A DNA stretch of 64,000 nucleotides from CAYRPN01 sp964426135 (GCA_964426135.1 CAYRPN010000005.1:1-64000), one strand, 5' to 3'; shown: positions 1 to 8,659, counted from the first letter of the stretch. A program made the numbers and translations. Notes: generated by a model from the letters alone, not told the origin.

Positions 1-10
1 TTGTGCGTCC

Positions 11-55
11 CGACCCTCACCCCAGCCCTCTCCCTGGGAGGGAGAGGGGGCCGGA
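11..55. repeat. CCCTCACCCC-type palindromic repeat, copy 1
   Basis: A C-rich arm (CCCTCACCCCAGCCCTCTCC) is followed at once by a G-rich arm (GGGAGGGAGAGGGGGCCGGA), making a hairpin. Near-identical copies lie at 49633-49676 and 51189-51233, with longer relatives at 9228-9339, 37815-37986 and inside the element at 53413-53604. It is intergenic in each case except where it closes a gene near 49640. Confidence 0.75.
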
Positions 56-164
56 GTGCCGCCCCCGGAAATATTGGCAGACCCCCTTCGATTCGCAGTT
101 CGAGCAACTGCGGGCGGAACACGATCCGCGCTGTAGGATGTAGGTTGCACTCGAGTGTCATTGC

Positions 165-824
165 ATGGAATTACAACCTACACATACGGAGGGAGGGCAA
201 GGGGATAGGAAAACACTGGAACGCTCGGTCGTCCTTTGCCTTCTCCTTTTGCTTCTGGGCTGCGGTGGAGAATCGGATCCGTCTTCACAGGTTGAATCCC
301 CCGCGGCGGCGCTGCAACTGACCGACCTCGATGGTCGAGTGGCCAATCCTTTCAGTGCCAGCAGTGCCAGGATCACCGTGGCAGTTTTCGTTCAGACCGA
401 TTGTCCGATCACGAATCGATATGCACCGCTTCTGCATCGGCTGCAGCAGACTTACGAGCCACGCGGCGTCGTCTTTCTTCTTGTTTATGCCGACCCGACC
501 GAAAGCCCCGACACGATTCGTAAACACCTGGCTGACTATGGTCACACGATGCCCGCCTGGCGCGACACGAAGCATCACCTGTTGATCCTGGCCGGTGCAC
601 GGGTCGCTCCGGAGGCTGCGGTGTTCGTCTCCATTGCTGAAAAGTCTCTGCCTAAGCTGGTATATTGCGGTCGGATTGACAACCAATTTGTGGATTTGGG
701 TGTGCGGCGGCCCGAGCCGACTGAGCACGATCTGATCGATGCCATCGAGGCCGTGTTGGCAGGCAACCCTGTCAAGCAGGCGCGAACACCGGCGATTGGT
801 TGCGTGATTCAGGCATTGCCATGA
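165..824 (+). CDS. Redoxin-like (thioredoxin-fold) lipoprotein
   Basis: This 219-residue protein has a Leu-rich signal ending in LLLLGC (a likely lipobox), so it should be a membrane-anchored, extracytoplasmic protein. The core around residues 70-90 reads FVQTDCPITNRYAP, typical of planctomycete redoxin proteins of the AhpC/TSA-like fold. It has one Cys in place of a CxxC pair, so classic disulfide exchange is not assured. The stop overlaps the next start as ATGA, which implies translational coupling to the heme/copper lipoprotein downstream. The first ATG is used; the ~19 polar residues before the signal make the start uncertain, since a purine-rich stretch at 187-203 could serve a later start. 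The partner substrate is unknown. Confidence 0.72.
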   Translation: MELQPTHTEGGQGDRKTLERSVVLCLLLLLLGCGGESDPSSQVESPAAALQLTDLDGRVANPFSASSARITVAVFVQTDCPITNRYAPLLHRLQQTYEPRGVVFLLVYADPTESPDTIRKHLADYGHTMPAWRDTKHHLLILAGARVAPEAAVFVSIAEKSLPKLVYCGRIDNQFVDLGVRRPEPTEHDLIDAIEAVLAGNPVKQARTPAIGCVIQALP

Positions 825-2671
825 TCGACACCCATCCCATTTCTCGCCTGTTTTTCAAAATCTTCCTGATCGGATCGATGGCCATCGCCGCGGTGCTGGT
901 GGGATGCGGTGCAGGAGACGGTGAGCCTGAATTCCCTGTCTCCTTCAACCGCAACGTGGCTCCGATCATCCACAGACATTGCAGCAATTGCCATCGCCCC
1001 GGCGAAGCCGCGCCGTTCAATCTGTTGGACTACGACGACGTGAAACGGCGTGCCAAACAGATCGTCCAGGTCACGCACAGCCGATTGATGCCGCCGTGGT
1101 TGCCCGAGCGGGGGCAGATCGAGTTTGCCAATGATCGATCACTGACCGATGAGCAGATCGCAATGATCCGACGCTGGGTGGATCAGGGCGCCCCGCAGGG
1201 CGATCCCGCCGACCATGTCGAGCCTCCAACCTTCACTCAAGGCTGGCAGTTGGGCCAACCCGATCTGATCGTGACCATGCCCGAGCCATACATTCTGCCC
1301 GCCACGGGTGATGGAGGCAGAGACGTCTATCGCAATTTTGTCGTTCCGATTCCGACAACGCAGGCCAAGTGGGTCCGGGCGATGGAGTTTCGTCCTGGCA
1401 ATCCGCGTGTCGTGCACCACGCGTTCATGCAGATCGATCCAACGACCTCCTCTTTGCGGCTGGATGAAGATGACAAGGAAATCGGCTTTGCCGGCATGGC
1501 CCCCCGTACCAACGCCCGCATCCCCGAAGGTTCATTCAACAGTTGGCAGCCTGGTCGGCTCCCCACACCCATGGCAGACGACTGTGCCTGGAAATTGCAG
1601 CCGCACTCCTATCTCGTTCTTCAGATCCACATGCAGCCCACGGGCAAACCGGAGTCGCTGCAATGCACCGTCGGCATCTACTTCACCGACAAGGAGCCCA
1701 CCAAGTTCCCGACCAAACTGGTCTTGCGTCCTGCCATGATCGATATTCCTCCCGGCGACGCCGACCACATTGTGACCGACGAATACCAGTTGCCGGTCGA
1801 TCTGGAGGTGCTTTCCGTCTCGCCCCACACGCATTATCTGGGCAAGCGGCTCGAGGGTTGGGCCACGCTACCCGATGGTCGCAAAAAAACGTTGTTGACC
1901 GTCCCCCAATGGGATTTCGATTGGCAGGGCGATTTCACCTACGCCAAGCCGTTTGTACTGCCGAAAGGCACCGTGATTTCAATGCGATATCAGTTTGATA
2001 ATTCAGCTGCCAACCCGCGGAACCCCAGCAACCCACCCAAGCGCGTTCGCTACGGGGTCCAGTCCGTTGACGAGATGGCCGAGTTCTGGCTCGTCGTGGT
2101 CCCCCGTCATAAGGAGGACTCGAAAAAGCTGTCCAGCGATGTCCTGCGTGCCACCATGGTCCGCATCTTGCAGCGCCAGGAAATTCTTCTGGCGGAGAAT
2201 CCGAACAACCTCGATGCCCTGATCGAAATGGGTCGCGTGCGCCTGGGGTTCGGGCATACCGACCGGGCCTTCGACCTGTTTGAAAAAGCCGCGAAACTGG
2301 CGCCCGATTCAATCAGTGCCCGCCATCAGTACGGAGCCGCACTCATGCGGCGCAACGAATACCGCAAGGCCAAGGAGGAGTTCGATTTCGTCCTGAAGAT
2401 CGATCCGAATCACATCGAGACCAATCACGACCTGGGCTCGATCTACCTTCAACAGCGTGAATACGCGCGAGCCTGCGAACGTTTTGAGCAGGTCTTTCGG
2501 CGCGATCCCGCCAGCTTCCAGACGCACCTGAATATGGCCCTGGCACTGGCTGGTCTTCGGGATTTCACCGAAGCGAAGAAGCACGTGCGAATCGCCTACG
2601 AACTGCGCCCGGAGGATGACCGGGTGATCGAAGTGTCGTTCCGAATTAGATCCATGGAAGAGAACAAGTGA
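821..2671 (+). CDS. Heme c / copper-monooxygenase-like / TPR lipoprotein
   Basis: The 616-residue product has a lipobox (VLVGC, Cys29), then a cytochrome c-like segment with CSNCH at 54-58 and a possible axial Met in MPPW near 90. The middle region (about 150-430) resembles the Cu type II ascorbate-dependent monooxygenase fold: VVHHAF, LQIHMQPTG and SPHTHYLGKR supply clustered His residues. The last ~150 residues hold three or so TPR units. Start chosen at the ATG that overlaps the upstream TGA, not the in-frame TTG at 800. It forms a two-gene unit with the redoxin lipoprotein. Inference: an exported redox enzyme whose TPR tail recruits partners. The domain assignments rest on motifs read by eye. 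Confidence 0.75.
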   Translation: MIDTHPISRLFFKIFLIGSMAIAAVLVGCGAGDGEPEFPVSFNRNVAPIIHRHCSNCHRPGEAAPFNLLDYDDVKRRAKQIVQVTHSRLMPPWLPERGQIEFANDRSLTDEQIAMIRRWVDQGAPQGDPADHVEPPTFTQGWQLGQPDLIVTMPEPYILPATGDGGRDVYRNFVVPIPTTQAKWVRAMEFRPGNPRVVHHAFMQIDPTTSSLRLDEDDKEIGFAGMAPRTNARIPEGSFNSWQPGRLPTPMADDCAWKLQPHSYLVLQIHMQPTGKPESLQCTVGIYFTDKEPTKFPTKLVLRPAMIDIPPGDADHIVTDEYQLPVDLEVLSVSPHTHYLGKRLEGWATLPDGRKKTLLTVPQWDFDWQGDFTYAKPFVLPKGTVISMRYQFDNSAANPRNPSNPPKRVRYGVQSVDEMAEFWLVVVPRHKEDSKKLSSDVLRATMVRILQRQEILLAENPNNLDALIEMGRVRLGFGHTDRAFDLFEKAAKLAPDSISARHQYGAALMRRNEYRKAKEEFDFVLKIDPNHIETNHDLGSIYLQQREYARACERFEQVFRRDPASFQTHLNMALALAGLRDFTEAKKHVRIAYELRPEDDRVIEVSFRIRSMEENK

Positions 2672-2841
2672 GTTCGAGTCGATCGTGTCGCTTGCCCATT
2701 TCTCGTCCGAGACAAACAAACGGGCCCGGTGCCGAATGCGATTCGGGTCATTCTTCATGGTGGGCCACGGATAGCCAGCATTCTCGCGGCGGTGCGGCTG
2801 AGCAAACGCGACACCAGCAAGCAGGATGGGCAATCGTCGGC

Positions 2842-2994
2842 GTAGGGTGGGCACTGCCCACCACGAGCGCGGGACGGCTTCCAGCCGTCAACATCTTCGA
2901 TTCGACGCTGCGTATTCGCAACGACATTCCCGTTCCAAAGAAAGTCCGCGATCGGACACGCGGGGTGGGTTGTGGTGGGCGATGCCCACCCTGC
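2842..2994. repeat. Inverted repeat with GTAGGGTGGGCA arms
   Basis: The left arm (2842-2863, GTAGGGTGGGCACTGCCCACCA) and right arm (2973-2994) are inverted copies with a few mismatches, and each arm is itself palindromic around TGGGC-GCCCA. The roughly 110 bases between them show no gene. This fills the first part of the 860-base gap between the TPR lipoprotein and hslV. Confidence 0.6.
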
Positions 2995-3019
2995 GCGGAC
3001 CGGGCTGGGGCTGGTTTGA

Positions 3020-3450
3020 GACTGTAACTCGTCTTGGAGATCGGACAATGGAAGGTACGAGATGTCGCCGGCCTGCTTGCGGGGCTGGGCTGTTCTTTGG
3101 CACGTGTTCGCGGGGATTCGATCGCCCGGATTATTCGGGGCTTCAGAAGGAGCCGCGCACGAAGTAAGCGGAGTTCGCAGCGTTTTTGACGACCTCGACC
3201 TTCTTTCGCGGCCGGACAGGATGCTCGGGTCGTCCTTGTGAAAATGACGCGCGTGGAATCTGAAGAACCGCTTACTTCGTGCGCGGCTCCTGTGCAAGAT
3301 CATGAATAATCCGGGATAGGGAAGAGCCGTGCGGAACGAGTGGCCGAAAAGTGTCCTACCTTTTCGGCAGTCATTTTGTAAGCGGCTGCGGGGGCTTAAG
3401 TTAGCATGCGTTTTGGCTGCCCGGGGGTACATGGCCGGCCACTTTTGCGG
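3020..3450 (+). repeat. Diverged ~230-bp dispersed repeat, copy 1 (interrupted)
   Basis: Segments 3023-3124 and 3316-3450 align in order with 27355-27590. The best-conserved block (3338-3450) contains CCGAAAAG-TGTCCTAC-CTTTTCGG, an 8-bp stem with an 8-base loop, then GCAGTCATTTTGTAAGC and an ending GGCCGGCCACTTTTG whose CGGCCACT is the inverse of the AGTGGCCG at its start. The copy is split by the element at 3125-3315. It lies just upstream of hslV. No open frame in it looks like a real protein. Confidence 0.75.
3125..3315. mobile_element. MITE-like element with long terminal inverted repeats
   Basis: The ends match as inverted repeats in two blocks: CCCGGATTATTC (3125-3136) with 3304-3315, and a perfect 24-bp block (3148-3171) with 3268-3291. 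The ~96-base centre codes for nothing recognisable. Removing it restores a continuous alignment of the host repeat with copy 2 (TTCGA-AGGG against TTCGACAGGAG near 27454), so it is an insertion. A 2-3 base duplication (AT or GAT) at the junctions is possible. No transposase in the window matches it. Confidence 0.7.
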
Positions 3451-3531
3451 GGCCATCGGACCGTTGACGGGCATCAGAGTTGGTACAGGGTCAGGCAGAA
3501 CCGGGCGGCGACTTTCGATAGGATGCCGAGC

Positions 3532-4134
3532 ATGAGCACGAAGCACGACATTCACGCGACGACGATCCTTTGCGTCCGCCGGGGCGACAAGGTGGCGATG
3601 GGCGGCGACGGGCAGGTGACGATGGGGCAGGTGGTCGCCAAGAGCGATGCGGTGAAGGTTCGCAAACTGGAGTCGGGCGGTCCGGGCAGCGCCGGCAGCG
3701 GCGCGGGGGCCGGGGCTTATGGCAGCGGCGGGTCGGGAGTGCTGGTGGGCTTTGCCGGCGCGGCAGCCGACGCGTTCGCCCTGGTCGAGAAGTTCGAAGC
3801 CAAGTTGAAGGAATCGCCAGGCAACGTGAAGAAAGCGGCGATCGAACTGGCCAAGCTGTGGCGCACGGATCGCATGCTGCGCCGGCTGGAGAGCTTGCTG
3901 GCGGTGGCGGATCGCACGTGCAGCCTGATCATCAGCGGGTCGGGCGACGTGATCGAGCCGAGCGACGGCGTGGTGGGCATCGGCTCCGGCGGAGCGTTCG
4001 CGGTGGCGGCGGCGCGGGCGCTTCTGGGCAACACGCAGTTGCCGCCGAGGCAGGTCATCGAGCAATCGATGGCGATTGCCGGGGATTTGTGTATTTACAC
4101 CAATCGGAATGTGACGGTGGTGGAACTGGGATGA
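3532..4134 (+). CDS. hslV: ATP-dependent protease subunit HslV
   Basis: HslV is the proteolytic N-terminal-Thr subunit of the HslUV (ClpYQ) protease. The family pattern is clear: TTILCVRRG at 10-18, MGGDGQVTMGQ, KAAIELAKLWRTDRMLR, LLAVADRT, IGSGG and GDLCIYTN. The catalytic Thr is residue 10, so a short propeptide (MSTKHDIHA) must be removed; start at the ATG at 3532, with an in-frame ATG at 3523 possible. Unusual: a Gly/Ser/Ala-rich stretch of about 20 residues (48-68) replaces the short turn between VRKLE and VGFAG, making the protein 200 residues against about 176 in E. coli. No hslU follows; the next gene is a prepilin-like protein. Confidence 0.92.
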   Translation: MSTKHDIHATTILCVRRGDKVAMGGDGQVTMGQVVAKSDAVKVRKLESGGPGSAGSGAGAGAYGSGGSGVLVGFAGAAADAFALVEKFEAKLKESPGNVKKAAIELAKLWRTDRMLRRLESLLAVADRTCSLIISGSGDVIEPSDGVVGIGSGGAFAVAAARALLGNTQLPPRQVIEQSMAIAGDLCIYTNRNVTVVELG

Positions 4135-4200
4135 CCGATGAAAGGAAGGTCGAGCCTGCGTTCTGACGCTGATTCGGTTGGGTCTTCTTCAGACCCGCAC

Positions 4201-4227
4201 TTGTGGTGGCTGAAACCGTGTTATAAT
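4201..4227 (+). promoter_or_regulatory. Possible sigma70 promoter for prepilin-like gene
   Basis: A perfect TATAAT (4222-4227) lies about 80 bases before the chosen start, with TTGTGG (4201-4206) 15 bases upstream of it. The -35 match and the short spacer are weak, so this rests mainly on the -10. Confidence 0.35.
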
Positions 4228-4306
4228 TGTTACAGAGGTCGCAGGGCAGGTGTTTAAGAAGCTGCGTGTTCCCTTTCCGGTCGCGGCGATAACCCTTCAG
4301 GTGACC

Positions 4307-5011
4307 ATGAAGTCATTCCGAAACAACGCGTTTACACTGGTAGAGATGCTGGTGGTCGTCGCGATTATCGTGATCCTCATCGGCATGCTGCTGCCCAATC
4401 TGGCGCGGCTGAAGCACACCACGAAGACGACGGTGTGCAAGTCGAACCTCACGATCATCTACCAGGCGACCAATCAGTATGCGATCGTCCACCAGGGCCG
4501 GCTGCCTGCATCCCGGGCCTGGGTCGGCGGCGACTGGAAGAACATCAACAACGTCCGTAACGGCACGCTCTACTCCTACATGGGTGGCAACGAGGCGGCT
4601 TACATCTGCCCGATTTTTGTCGATACGCCGCGATCCATCTGGGCGTCTGGTCATGTCAATGCCACTGCGGCGTTCACCTACTCGCTCAACGAATTCATGG
4701 GCAACGACTGGGGCGGCCACCGCTACATGAAGATTCAGCAGGCGGACGAGCCTGACAAGCTGTGCATGTACACCGACGAGAATCCGTGGACGATCCCCGG
4801 TCTATCGACTTACACGATCAACAACGGCGCCATGGGCGTCGGTAACTACCGAGATCCCGGTCACCACATCGACTCCATCGGTTCCTTCCACGAACCGCCG
4901 GGTAACGACTGGAAGAACGGTTCGTCGAACGTCATGTTTGCCGACGGACACGTCGGACTGGTGCACGTTTCGCAAAGCAAGGAAGTCGTCACGCCGCGGC
5001 GGTGGAAGTGA
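4307..5011 (+). CDS. Prepilin-type N-terminal / H-X9-DG domain protein
   Basis: The 234-residue product begins MKSFRNNAFTLVEMLVVV, a type IV/type II pseudopilin leader with the Phe-Thr-Leu-x-Glu motif, followed by a hydrophobic helix. The C-terminal NVMFADGHVG matches the H-X9-DG tail widespread in planctomycete pseudopilins. The start at 4307 puts the prepilin cleavage site 7-8 residues in; an in-frame GTG at 4250 would add 19 residues and is less likely. It is solitary, with no secretion or pilus assembly genes around it, as is usual for this expanded family. Role beyond export to the envelope is unknown. Confidence 0.85.
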   Translation: MKSFRNNAFTLVEMLVVVAIIVILIGMLLPNLARLKHTTKTTVCKSNLTIIYQATNQYAIVHQGRLPASRAWVGGDWKNINNVRNGTLYSYMGGNEAAYICPIFVDTPRSIWASGHVNATAAFTYSLNEFMGNDWGGHRYMKIQQADEPDKLCMYTDENPWTIPGLSTYTINNGAMGVGNYRDPGHHIDSIGSFHEPPGNDWKNGSSNVMFADGHVGLVHVSQSKEVVTPRRWK

Positions 5012-5070
5012 GGCGTTTCAGCACGCCGGCAACGAATGCCTGCTGACGCGCCCTGTTATCATCCGCAGCC

Positions 5071-5952
5071 ATGAGCGACCTGACCATCGGACTGATCGGC
5101 GGCACGGGCCTGGGTGACGCATTGGGCGCGGAACAAGGCCGGATCGTCGAGCTCGACACGCCGTTCGGCAAGCCCTCATCCCCGATCGTGCGGACGCAGT
5201 GGCAAGGCGTGGATGTCTGCATCCTGCAACGACACGGACCCGGTCACATCCACAATCCCAGCAGCGTTCCGTTCCGCGCCAATATCTATGCATTGAAGTC
5301 ACTGGGCGTCACCCACATCGTCGCCAGCGGCGCCACCGGGTCACTTCGCGAGCACATCCATCCGGGAGATCTGGTCATCGTCGACCAGGTCATCGACAAG
5401 ACGCACAAGCGGGCGAGCACGTTCTACGACAAGGCCGCGGTTCATGTGGAATTCGCTGAGCCGTTCTGCCCGGTGATGCGAAGCTGGCTGCTCGATGCGG
5501 CGCAGCGGATGGGGAACACGGCGGGCCGCGTCCACGACCGGGGCTGTTACGTCTGCATGGAAGGCCCCGCGTTCTCCACGAGGGCTGAATCGCACATGCA
5601 CCGGGCCTGGGGCGGCGACCTGATCGGCATGACCGCGATGCCTGAGGCGAAGCTGGCGCGGGAAGCGGAAATCGCTTACGCACTGATCGGCTTGCCCACC
5701 GATTACGACTGCTGGCGTCCCCATAACGCCGGCGCGGGCCATGATCTGCTCGCCGAAATCCTCGGCAACCTCAAGCGAGCCACGGACACAGGCATCGTTC
5801 TGATCAAGGCGGCACTCTCCGATGTGGCGCGGCTGAAGGAACAGCGAAGCCCCGCGCATGATGCGTTGAAACTCGCCATCTGGTCGGACCGGAAGCGAAT
5901 CGATCCCGCGGAGGTGCAGCGACTGAGCGTTCTGTGGGGCCGGTATTTCTGA
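5071..5952 (+). CDS. mtnP: S-methyl-5'-thioadenosine phosphorylase
   Basis: This 293-residue protein cleaves methylthioadenosine with phosphate to adenine and methylthioribose-1-phosphate in methionine salvage. The purine phosphorylase family II signature is complete: IGLIGGTGLGD at the N-terminus, QRHGPGHIHNPS (phosphate and sugar contacts), ASGATGSLR, and MEGPAFSTRAES followed by IGMTAMPEAKLAREAEI. The length fits the MTAP family (about 280-290). The neighbours do not belong to the salvage pathway. The methylinosine-type relative is the main alternative; the base specificity cannot be settled by eye. Confidence 0.88.
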   Translation: MSDLTIGLIGGTGLGDALGAEQGRIVELDTPFGKPSSPIVRTQWQGVDVCILQRHGPGHIHNPSSVPFRANIYALKSLGVTHIVASGATGSLREHIHPGDLVIVDQVIDKTHKRASTFYDKAAVHVEFAEPFCPVMRSWLLDAAQRMGNTAGRVHDRGCYVCMEGPAFSTRAESHMHRAWGGDLIGMTAMPEAKLAREAEIAYALIGLPTDYDCWRPHNAGAGHDLLAEILGNLKRATDTGIVLIKAALSDVARLKEQRSPAHDALKLAIWSDRKRIDPAEVQRLSVLWGRYF

Positions 5953-6018
5953 AGTGCGGGAATCGCCGTCAGCAACGGGCTCCGCCCGGGGGTTCATGGC
6001 GGCGGCGGAAACCGCGGC

Positions 6019-7947
6019 TCACGCCGCCTTGCGTTTCCCGCTCAGCAGCGACACCACCACCAGCGTCGCGAACGACAGCGGAATCGTCACCAGGCCCGGC
6101 TGGCTGAAGGGCACGATGGCGTTCTCCGGCGGCAGGCCGTAGACGTCCTTGTACGCTTGCGAGCTGAGCAGAATCCACGCCAGTGACGACACCATGCCCA
6201 CGATGATGCTCGCGGTAATGCCTTGCTTCGTCGTGCCTTTCCAGAACAGCAGCATGATGATCGCCGGCAGGTTGGCGCTGGCGGCGATGTTGAATGCCCA
6301 GCCGACGAGGAAGCTGACGTTGAGCTTCTCAAACACGATGCCCAGCAGCATCGCGATGACGCCGACGACGACCGCCGCCGCCTTGCCGGCGCGCACCTTG
6401 GCGTGATCGTCCCATTTCTTCTTCATCACGTTTTCCATGATGTCGTGCGCCACCGCTCCGCTGGCGGCCATGATGAGTCCGCTCACGGTGCCCAGCACGG
6501 TGGTGAACGCGATGGCGGAGATGATGGCGAAGGGCAGCTCGCCGAAGCTCTTGGCCAATAGCGGCGCGGCCTTGTTGCTGTCGGTGACGTCGAGCGTGCC
6601 GCTGGTCATCGCGCCCAGGCCCAGGTACAGCGTGAGGATGTAGAAGAACCCGATCGCCGCGATGCCCACGACCGTGCTCTTGCGGGCCGAGGCCTGATCC
6701 TTCACCGTGTAGTAGCGGATGAGAATGTGCGGCAGCGACGCGGTGCCGCAGAACAGCGCGAGCATCAGCGAAATGAAGTCGAGCTTCTTCACGAACGAAT
6801 CGGTGCGCACGCCGGCGAAGGTCGGATGCGAGCCGGGCGAGAGGATGTCGCTGCCGTGCGTGGGCTTGGGGTAGTACACGGTGGTGGTGACGGTGTCGGC
6901 TTCCTTGATCGTGTCGCTGCGCCAAAGCACGATCCAGCTTTCCTGGAACTCGGCGAAGAAAGCGAGCGGTCCGAGGCTGCCGGTTTCCTTCTTGTCGCCT
7001 GCGAGTTTCCACACGTGACCGATGGGCAGCAGGTCCGCCTTGCCTTCTCCGCTGCCTTGCGGCAAGCCGCGCACAAGCCTCATCTGCGTGCCGCTGACCT
7101 TCTCGGTGACGACGCTGACGGACTGGGTTTCGCCGAGGTAATCGACGCCTTCAATCTTGATCTTGCGCCAGATTTCGATGTTGCCGCCGCGATTGAGGCG
7201 AAGGTAATTCTTGCCTTTCTCACTCGCCCATTCGCCGATCGGCGCCATCTCCGTCGCGCCGGCGATGACTTTCTCCGCCGGCTCGATGCGGAAGGTTTTC
7301 ACGGCGACGCCGTCCTTCATCGGCTCCGTTGTCAGCCCCTTGGCCAGGATCGCGATGGCGAGCATGGCGCAGAAAACCACCAGCATCGAACCCTTGATGA
7401 ACTGCACCCACGTGGTCGACACCATGCCCGCCGTGACCACGATCAGCGTGACGATGACGCCGACGATCATCACGCCTGAGGCGTGCGGCAGGCCCAGCAG
7501 CGGCTTGACCAACGCGCCGGCTCCGACCATCTGCGGAATGAGGTAGAAGATCGATACGACCAGCGTGCTGATCGCCGCCGCCATCTTGATGCCGCGCGAG
7601 TTGAACTTGCTGTCCAGGGCGTCGGCGAAGGTGAATTTGCCCAGCCGCTTGATCGGCTCGGCAATGACGAAGAGCGCGACGATCCAGCCGGCGAGATAAC
7701 CGATCGAGTAGAGAAATCCGTCGTACCCGAAGAAGGCGATCATGCCGCAGATGCCCAGGAACGACGCGGCGGAGAGATAATCGCCGGCGAAGGCGACGCC
7801 GTTGACGAACCAGTGCACGCCGCCGTGGGCCGCGTAATAGCCCTTGGCGCTCTTGGCCTTTCGGCCCAGGTAAAAACTCAGCGCCAGCACGGTGCCGACG
7901 AAGATGGAGAAAACGGCGATGGCGACGGCGGAGGCTTCGTAATTCAT
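6019..7947 (-). CDS. actP: Cation/acetate symporter, ActP-like (SSS family)
   Basis: The 642-residue protein is a Na+:solute symporter with about 13 membrane helices. FYLGRKAKSAKGYYAAHGGVHWFVNG, GDYLSAASFLG and GTASLPHILIRYYTVKDQ are typical of acetate permease ActP. It is about 90 residues longer than the E. coli protein because a polar, beta-rich segment (about residues 215-370) lies between the sixth and seventh helices and should be outside the membrane. Its start overlaps the stop of the DUF485 gene by 4 bases, the usual YjcH-ActP arrangement. No acetyl-CoA synthetase gene is nearby. Acetate or another short monocarboxylate is the likely substrate. Confidence 0.82.
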   Translation of the reverse strand: MNYEASAVAIAVFSIFVGTVLALSFYLGRKAKSAKGYYAAHGGVHWFVNGVAFAGDYLSAASFLGICGMIAFFGYDGFLYSIGYLAGWIVALFVIAEPIKRLGKFTFADALDSKFNSRGIKMAAAISTLVVSIFYLIPQMVGAGALVKPLLGLPHASGVMIVGVIVTLIVVTAGMVSTTWVQFIKGSMLVVFCAMLAIAILAKGLTTEPMKDGVAVKTFRIEPAEKVIAGATEMAPIGEWASEKGKNYLRLNRGGNIEIWRKIKIEGVDYLGETQSVSVVTEKVSGTQMRLVRGLPQGSGEGKADLLPIGHVWKLAGDKKETGSLGPLAFFAEFQESWIVLWRSDTIKEADTVTTTVYYPKPTHGSDILSPGSHPTFAGVRTDSFVKKLDFISLMLALFCGTASLPHILIRYYTVKDQASARKSTVVGIAAIGFFYILTLYLGLGAMTSGTLDVTDSNKAAPLLAKSFGELPFAIISAIAFTTVLGTVSGLIMAASGAVAHDIMENVMKKKWDDHAKVRAGKAAAVVVGVIAMLLGIVFEKLNVSFLVGWAFNIAASANLPAIIMLLFWKGTTKQGITASIIVGMVSSLAWILLSSQAYKDVYGLPPENAIVPFSQPGLVTIPLSFATLVVVSLLSGKRKAA

Positions 7948-8297
7948 CGCGTGTCCTCCTGGTCGTTGGTCACATCGGGCACTGCATCGGCCGAGGGCAC
8001 GAGGACGACGGGCTCCTCACTGACGGGCCGGCACAACCACATGTAAACGGCCGCCAGTCCCAGCGCGGCGAAAATCAGGCCCATGCCATAGACGATCGCG
8101 AGATTGACCCCGGCGAACACCGGCTTGGACATCGCCGCCGGATTGAATGCGGCCAAGCCGATGAACCCGCCGTAGAGCGCCAGATAGACGGCGAACAGAA
8201 TCAAGCCATTGCGGCTGTTCCGCTCGATCATCTCCGGGTGGTCTTCATGATTCCGCGAAAGCGTGGAAGGCGGCGGATTCGGCGGCGCTGGTGACAT
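7944..8297 (-). CDS. DUF485 membrane protein, symporter partner
   Basis: The 117-residue product has two membrane helices (NGLILFAVYLALYGGFIGL and IVYGMGLIFAALGLAAVYMW) after a polar N-terminus, the DUF485 (YjcH) pattern. Such proteins are encoded next to ActP-type symporters. The start at 8297 has GAGGG upstream and gives a normal length; an open frame continues 54 codons further upstream but looks non-coding. It is coupled to the symporter by a 4-base overlap. Confidence 0.8.
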   Translation of the reverse strand: MSPAPPNPPPSTLSRNHEDHPEMIERNSRNGLILFAVYLALYGGFIGLAAFNPAAMSKPVFAGVNLAIVYGMGLIFAALGLAAVYMWLCRPVSEEPVVLVPSADAVPDVTNDQEDTR

Positions 8298-8524
8298 CGC
8301 ATCCCTCGTGATGGAACGGGTGGAATTGCTCAAACGATTCGGGCAGAGGTGTGAATCTAATGGCGATCGCGCGGGGCTGCAAACGAGTGGCTTGTGATCG
8401 CGGCCGTACTTCCTTCTGCTTCTGCAAAGTGATGGCGCGTGGGAAAAAGAGCTGGGCAAGCCCCGTCACTGAACGATTGATGTTCGAACTGGCGACCACT
8501 CATACGGATTCCGATTCTCGCGCA

Positions 8525-8627
8525 GATGCCACTGGCAGGCTTGGCTGCCAGTGGACCAGCGAAAAGCAAGGCGAGGGCGTCGGCGGACACGAGAAACGCA
8601 CTGGCAGCCGAGCCTGCCAGTGGCATC
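8525..8627. repeat. 29-bp inverted repeat pair
   Basis: GATGCCACTGGCAGGCTTGG begins the 29-base left arm (8525-8553), which is inverted at 8599-8627 with one mismatch; each arm also folds on itself through CTGGCAG. It lies in a 360-base gap between two minus-strand genes. The rest of the gap shows only a short relic of the CGGGGCAAGCCCCG repeat family at 8453-8475. Confidence 0.75.
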
Positions 8628-8659
8628 AACTTCGGTGCGAGAATCAGATAGAAGCCGTA

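Noticed and set aside
2755..4065. A 436-codon open frame on the minus strand opposite hslV
   Set aside because: It runs through intergenic repeats and the antisense of hslV; the composition is that of a GC-rich shadow frame and no family is recognisable.
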